A stretch of 64,000 bases of DNA from Azorinus chamasolen (Eukaryota; Mollusca; Bivalvia; Cardiida; Solecurtidae), in the NCBI GenBank assembly GCA_963576725.1, contig OY755237.1:65015423-65079422 (forward strand), in the 5' to 3' direction. The translations under genes were made by a program, and so were the position numbers. Shown here piece by piece: positions 60,564 to 64,000 of the stretch; position 1 is the stretch's first letter; each line of letters starts with the position of its first letter. The notes under the pieces are model-generated. The model was given only the letters and a program-made list of their open reading frames with translations, ran no database searches and was not told where the DNA came from.

Positions 60564-60754
60564 TCATTTTGCTAGTCCAAGTCTTCGTTGGAGGAATTTT
60601 GAAGATACTTTGCTTGCGCTTTTCTTCAGGTAATCTGATCCACCGTTCTTACTCCACTCGGTCTCAAACTCACGTCCAAGGATTTCTGCTCCCTTCTTTT
60701 TGGAGAGTCCAGTTTCCTCCAAATTTAGCTCACACATCTGAAGATCATCTACGC
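60564..60754 (-). CDS. MYO6: Myosin VI last coding exon
   Basis: Acceptor GTCATTTCAG|GC. Encodes [40 protein letters not shown] and [22 protein letters not shown] with stop TGA at 60564-60566. A family B MITE starts 21 bp upstream of the exon. Confidence 0.92.
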
Positions 60755-62416
60755 CTGAAATGACAAGGTCTCATATTAACCCTTTACTCCATGAATATTC
60801 ATGTAAGAAATAATGATGTTATGAATATTAATTACATTAAATTTCATAATGACACATGACCATAAGAATATTTGATCTTGGCAAAAACTATAGAATCATA
60901 TCTATATTTTTACATAAGCAAACAGCAGATCCTGATCAAACAACTCCTATAGGAGCATCTGACCTGGGTGTACTCTGTTTATGGAGTAAAGGGTTAAAAA
61001 TTTGCCATCAATATTAGTTAAGCAATATTACTACAAAATGATGCAAAGCTAGACTGTTCACAAAAATTTCAGTGTACAATGGAATACAGTAAAACCCCTC
61101 TGAACTGGAATTCTAGTAGAGAAGAATTTAGATACGTTTAGACAGGTGGCTGCTTAATGCAGGGTGAAAGTCATACAGAAAGCTCCTAGAGGAGCTTTCT
61201 GTATGACTTTCACCCTGCATTAAGCTGCCACCTGTATCCAAGACCGATATTTATGCTAAATTTAGCGTCCGGTTTAGAGGGGTTTACAAATTGCATGACA
61301 TTGTTAACTCTTTCCTCATGAATAATTATACCAGAATATATCATCTCATGTAAAACAACAGTTTTATAATGATAGTTAAACAAAGGAAACTTTGGCTTTT
61401 TCAGAAACTGTAGAGAATGAGATATATACTGATTCTTAAGCAAACAATGAAGACCCTGATAAGACAGCTCCTACAGAAGTCGTCTGCTCTAGGTCTACCC
61501 TGTTTGCAAAGGCACCAGAAGGCATCTCTATAAGGGAAAGGATTAAAACCATTTTCCAGATGAGCTTTCTGTGCCTTTTCAAACAGAGTAGACCCAGATC
61601 AGATGGCTCCTGTAGGAGCCATCTGATCAGGGTCTGCTCTGTTTGCTTATGATATAATATAGGTATGATTTTACAATTTCTGCAAATGGCTGATAATTTC
61701 TTTGTCCATGGACTATTATAAAAATCAAGCTAATCAATATTCATGATGTCATTATTTCTGACATTAATATTCATTGGGTAAATGGTTAATGTGTCAAACA
61801 GTCAATGTAAAAATGAATGTGCTAGGAGTGATAGCATGCTAAATATCAGTCCAATTAACCGTTTCCCTGTTCTGTATTCATGTAAGTAATAATGACAACA
61901 TGGATATTTATTAGCTCAATTTTATGATATGAACTTTTCAAGGGAACCTTTTTATTTGACAAAAACTGTCGAATCAGATCTATATTGTGTCAAAAGCAAA
62001 CAGAGCAGATCCTGATAAGGCAGCTCCTATAGGAGTCATCTGACCTGAGTCTACTCTGTTTGCAAATACATAAAAATTGTCATCAAAACAAAAGTACACT
62101 AATAATCCATCATGCTTATTTTAAGAACCGTTTTAATAAATTAGATGTTATTAAATTTACTGAAGTCTTGTAAAGACACCTCATTTTGCCCTACCTGCCA
62201 CCATTAGGATTGGGGGTTTGTCAGGATATAGCTCCATCTGCCTGGCGATCCACTGTCCGTCAAAGTGGGCGTACCACATGCCACTTTTCTTATGAGTTCC
62301 ATCATCCTCCCGGTATTCATCAGCTGGTCTGGCAAAAGGAATGCGGAAAAATCTTTGTATGCCATTTTGTTCGGCCTTTCTCCCTGCTGCAGCTTGAGAC
62401 ACAGTGGATTCTTCAG
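60564..62416 (-). CDS. MYO6: Unconventional myosin VI, C-terminal part (last two exons)
   Basis: Myosin VI is the actin motor that moves toward the minus end. These exons encode the end of its globular cargo-binding tail, which binds adaptors and phosphoinositides in endocytosis and Golgi trafficking. Joining 62416-62195 and 60754-60564 gives [60 protein letters not shown] and [12 protein letters not shown], in the family order. The motor, lever arm and coiled coil lie beyond the right edge. The first Trp of the WWY cargo/lipid motif is Met here. The last ~25 residues are divergent. Confidence 0.93.
60776..60997 (-). mobile_element. MITE, family TTAA-B, in the last myosin VI intron
   Basis: TTAACCCTTTACTCCATGAA to TATGGAGTAAAGGGTTAA; hairpin 'caaacaactcctataggagc'. 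On the gene strand its TTAA lies 21 bp before the last exon. Confidence 0.8.
61087..61286. mobile_element. MITE, family TA-F, in a myosin VI intron
   Basis: CAGTAAAACCCCTCTGAACT to GTCCGGTTTAGAGGGGTTT; perfect hairpin AGAAAGCTCCTAGAGGAGCT with ~50-bp arms. Confidence 0.85.
61304..61546 (-). mobile_element. MITE, family TTAA-B (reverse)
   Basis: TTAACTCTTTCCTCATGAAT to TAAGGGAAAGGATTAA; hairpin AGACAGCTCCTACAGAAGTC. Confidence 0.7.
61548..61789 (+). mobile_element. MITE, family TTAA-B
   Basis: Left end decayed; 'ttcaaacagagtagacccag'; hairpin GATGGCTCCTGTAGGAGCCA differs from the usual GACGGCTCC in both arms; right end ATTGGGTAAATGGTTAA. Confidence 0.75.
61855..62075 (-). mobile_element. MITE, family TTAA-B (reverse), 'ttttcaagg' subfamily
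   Basis: TTAACCGTTTCCCTGTTCTG; 'gaacttttcaagggaacctt'; hairpin AAGGCAGCTCCTATAGGAGT. The right end is lost. Confidence 0.65.
62195..62416 (-). CDS. MYO6: Myosin VI penultimate exon
   Basis: Acceptor GATGTATTTCAG|CT, donor GGCAG|GTAGGG. Encodes [20 protein letters not shown], then [20 protein letters not shown], then [20 protein letters not shown] and the [11 protein letters not shown] block. 222 nt; two bases begin the exon and one base ends it, consistent with the next exon. Confidence 0.93.
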
Positions 62417-62434
62417 CTGAAATACATCAGAGTA

Positions 62435-62596
62435 GTATACAGATCTCCAGATAAGATTTGAAAAAAACATTTTCAAGAAAAACTCCTTCATTTCTCCAGC
62501 AAAGATACGATTCTAAAGAGTGGTCACAGTATAGGGTTTGCTGGAGAAATGACGATTTAAGTATTTGGGTACGCACCTTTATCTGTAGCTCTGTAG
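62435..62596. mobile_element. K-like element with CAGAGCTCC ends, left hairpin arm deleted
   Basis: 'cagatctccagataagattt' at the left, 'acctttatctgtagctctgt' at the right, with 'acgattctaaagagtggtca' between. Lies about 20 bp upstream of the myosin VI penultimate exon acceptor. Confidence 0.6.
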
Positions 62597-62995
62597 TATA
62601 GAATTATGGACTACATTCCCTTCCTGTATGGATATTTACAAACTGTTTTTTCTTTGTTGGTCACAAACTAGATGAGACTTTCAATCAAATGCATGATCAT
62701 ATAATTATGCAAGAAATAATGACATAATGAATATAAAGTTATGCGAGGATTGAAAGCAATGCCATTGTCCCCTATCGGTTGAACTCTTTGTCACAATTTA
62801 ATGAAAAGCTCTTATGTGCTGCACATTCATACAAGAATCCATATACTTATTGAATCAAATATATCACTTCTGGCACATATATTATTCTATCAAGGATCAC
62901 AAACATGAGTAATAAGTTTCATGATAATATCCCCTGTAGTTTTTTAGGCAACTATTTACAAAACTTGTAAGTTCAAAAAGGGACATAACTCTGTG
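62597..62995. repeat. Pearl-like repeat fragment
   Basis: 'attgaaagcaatgccattgt' CCCCTATCGG matches 52960, and the flanking sequence is AT-rich. No further myosin VI exon was found here. Confidence 0.35.
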
Positions 62996-63005
62996 GAATA
63001 TAATT

Positions 63006-63106
63006 AACCCGTTAACTCATTCAAACACCTTTCCACGCCTTTGAAAACAGAGTCAATAGCAGCTGTCTGACCAAGCTTTGCTCTGTTTGCTTATGGATTA
63101 GTACCA
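63006..63106 (+). mobile_element. Partial MITE, family TTAA-B
   Basis: 'gttaactcattcaaacacct', 'gcctttgaaaacagagtcaa', 'gctctgtttgcttatggatt'. Confidence 0.5.
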
Positions 63107-63179
63107 GAGCTCCAGATAAGATGCATAAATTCAAACATTTTCAACAATAGCTCCTTTATTTCAACACCAAACCCTATAC
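63107..63179. mobile_element. Left half of a K-like CAGAGCTCC element
   Basis: 'cagagctccagataagatgc' to 'acaccaaaccctata', cut off by the next element. Confidence 0.55.
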
Positions 63180-63300
63180 AGTAAAACCTGTGTTAAGCGG
63201 CCAGTCAAGGGAAGTGGTGGCCAAATTGACCGCTAAAGTGAGGTGACCACTTAATCGAGGGGTGGATATTTTGGGAGATTTTCCTGTTTGGTCAGACAAA
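63180..63300. mobile_element. One end of a pogo/Tigger-type element
   Basis: CAGTAAAACCTGTGTTAAGC followed by 'gaccgctaaagtgaggtgac'. No matching second end in the window. Confidence 0.45.
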
Positions 63301-63368
63301 AGCAAAAGATATCTACATGTACGGTAATGCCTTGTCCAAAAGATTTTGTATTTTATCCTTGTAAATAC

Positions 63369-64000
63369 AGTAAAACTCGGTTATAACGAATTCCAAGGGA
63401 CTGAAGGATTTACTTCGCTATAAACATTATTCGCTATATTGATAGTACGAAGTTCGCTATAAATTATGACTTTGACACACGACGGTTCAATATTTATTGA
63501 ACCGTAATTCAGACATGTATGCTTAGCGATCAAACTCCCAAAATGCACATCATTCATCGTACAGCTTACTCTTTGTGGAAGAAATCGGTCATTTGCTTTT
63601 GAACACATGTTGATGCTTGAAACTTGCCAAATAACTGTTTCATAAATGTCGGTGTTTAAAAAAATCAGGAGCATTTGGTCGTTGCTCCAATGTCCGATGC
63701 AAATTGGGTATAGCGGACAAAGACTCCGCGTATGTGGGCAGGGGCAAATATTCCTTATAGATCTGTGTCGTCATCGGAGTCAGCGGTAGATTCTATTTTT
63801 AGCGGAAAATGCTGAAATAATATGCGAACGGGGAGGGAATAACAAAATCAAAAGACTTCAAGTATTTATTTTGAAAATAAAAAACTAACATCATATCTTA
63901 ACAATGTTTAGCTATAACCTGTACTTTTAAGTGCATATATATATGCCCCGCGGCTAGCGGTGTTTAATTATACCCTACCACCGTGAAGAATACATGCTTT
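63369..64000. mobile_element. Terminus of a larger pogo/Tigger-type transposon
   Basis: CAGTAAAACTCGGTTATAAC with subterminal repeats of 'cgctataaac', 'cgctatattg' and 'cgctataaatt' (63415-63465). The other end lies beyond the window. The 97-codon frame inside has no transposase motif that I can see. Confidence 0.5.

Noticed and set aside
63381..63674. 97-codon minus-strand frame
   Set aside because: It overlaps the subterminal repeats of a transposon end and shows no transposase or DDE motif.
1..64000. A piggyBac or Tigger transposase gene that mobilises the MITEs
   Set aside because: No frame in the window carries such a domain; the autonomous partners must be elsewhere.
1..64000. tRNA or rRNA genes
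   Set aside because: I found no A/B-box pair with a cloverleaf and no rRNA-like stretch.

Overview
This is nuclear DNA of an invertebrate animal, most likely a bivalve mollusc. The genes are split by GT-AG introns, the sequence is AT-rich, and almost all of it is short, hairpin-forming, non-autonomous DNA transposons (MITEs). A tandem repeat ending in a hairpin that closes with GGTGAGCT, of a kind I associate with bivalve genomes, is also present. The species call is an inference. I see no prokaryotic features, CRISPR, tRNA or rRNA.

Genes. (1) A beta-1,4-galactosyltransferase family gene (GT7) lies on the minus strand, with six coding exons between 23174 and 9883. All six splice phases agree and give a 618-residue type II Golgi protein. 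It has Leu at the site that selects UDP-Gal over UDP-GalNAc in vertebrate enzymes, and a basic C-terminal tail of about 273 residues. (2) The last two exons of unconventional myosin VI lie on the minus strand (62416..62195 and 60754..60564); the rest is outside the window. (3) An unrecognised gene on the plus strand has exons near 40924, 41333, 41927 and 42644, and a MITE interrupts it after its second exon. Two retroelement reverse transcriptase remnants are also present: a non-LTR type near 6.5-7.3 kb and a Penelope type near 33 kb.

Repeats. Family names are mine. TTAA families (A, B, G, H, H2, I, J, L, M) are 170-250 bp, are flanked by TTAA and start CCCTTT or a close variant, as piggyBac-derived MITEs do. 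TA families (C, D, E, F, K) are about 190-360 bp, are flanked by TA and start CAGT, as pogo/Tigger-type Tc1-mariner MITEs do. Nearly all carry a central palindrome. In A, B, C, D, E, F, G, I, L and M the tip of that palindrome is the same motif, GCTCCTNNAGGAGC, although the outer sequences and even the superfamily differ. Many copies are nested in one another or stacked end to end sharing one TTAA. Other repeats are a ~910-bp foldback inserted in a MITE, a hexamer array of ~1.4 kb in the galactosyltransferase intron, 43-bp and 49-bp minisatellites, and a ~500-bp diverged duplication.

Layout. 0-9.8 kb: MITEs and a LINE remnant downstream of the galactosyltransferase. 9.9-23.2 kb: the galactosyltransferase gene with introns full of MITEs and minisatellites. 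23.5-40.9 kb: nested MITEs, a Penelope remnant and a duplication. 40.9-43.0 kb: the CpG-rich unrecognised gene. 43-60.5 kb: MITEs and the foldback. 60.5-62.4 kb: the myosin VI 3' end. 62.4-64 kb: transposon ends. No intact transposase gene is visible. Several MITEs end within about 12-30 bp of splice sites of the two recognised genes.
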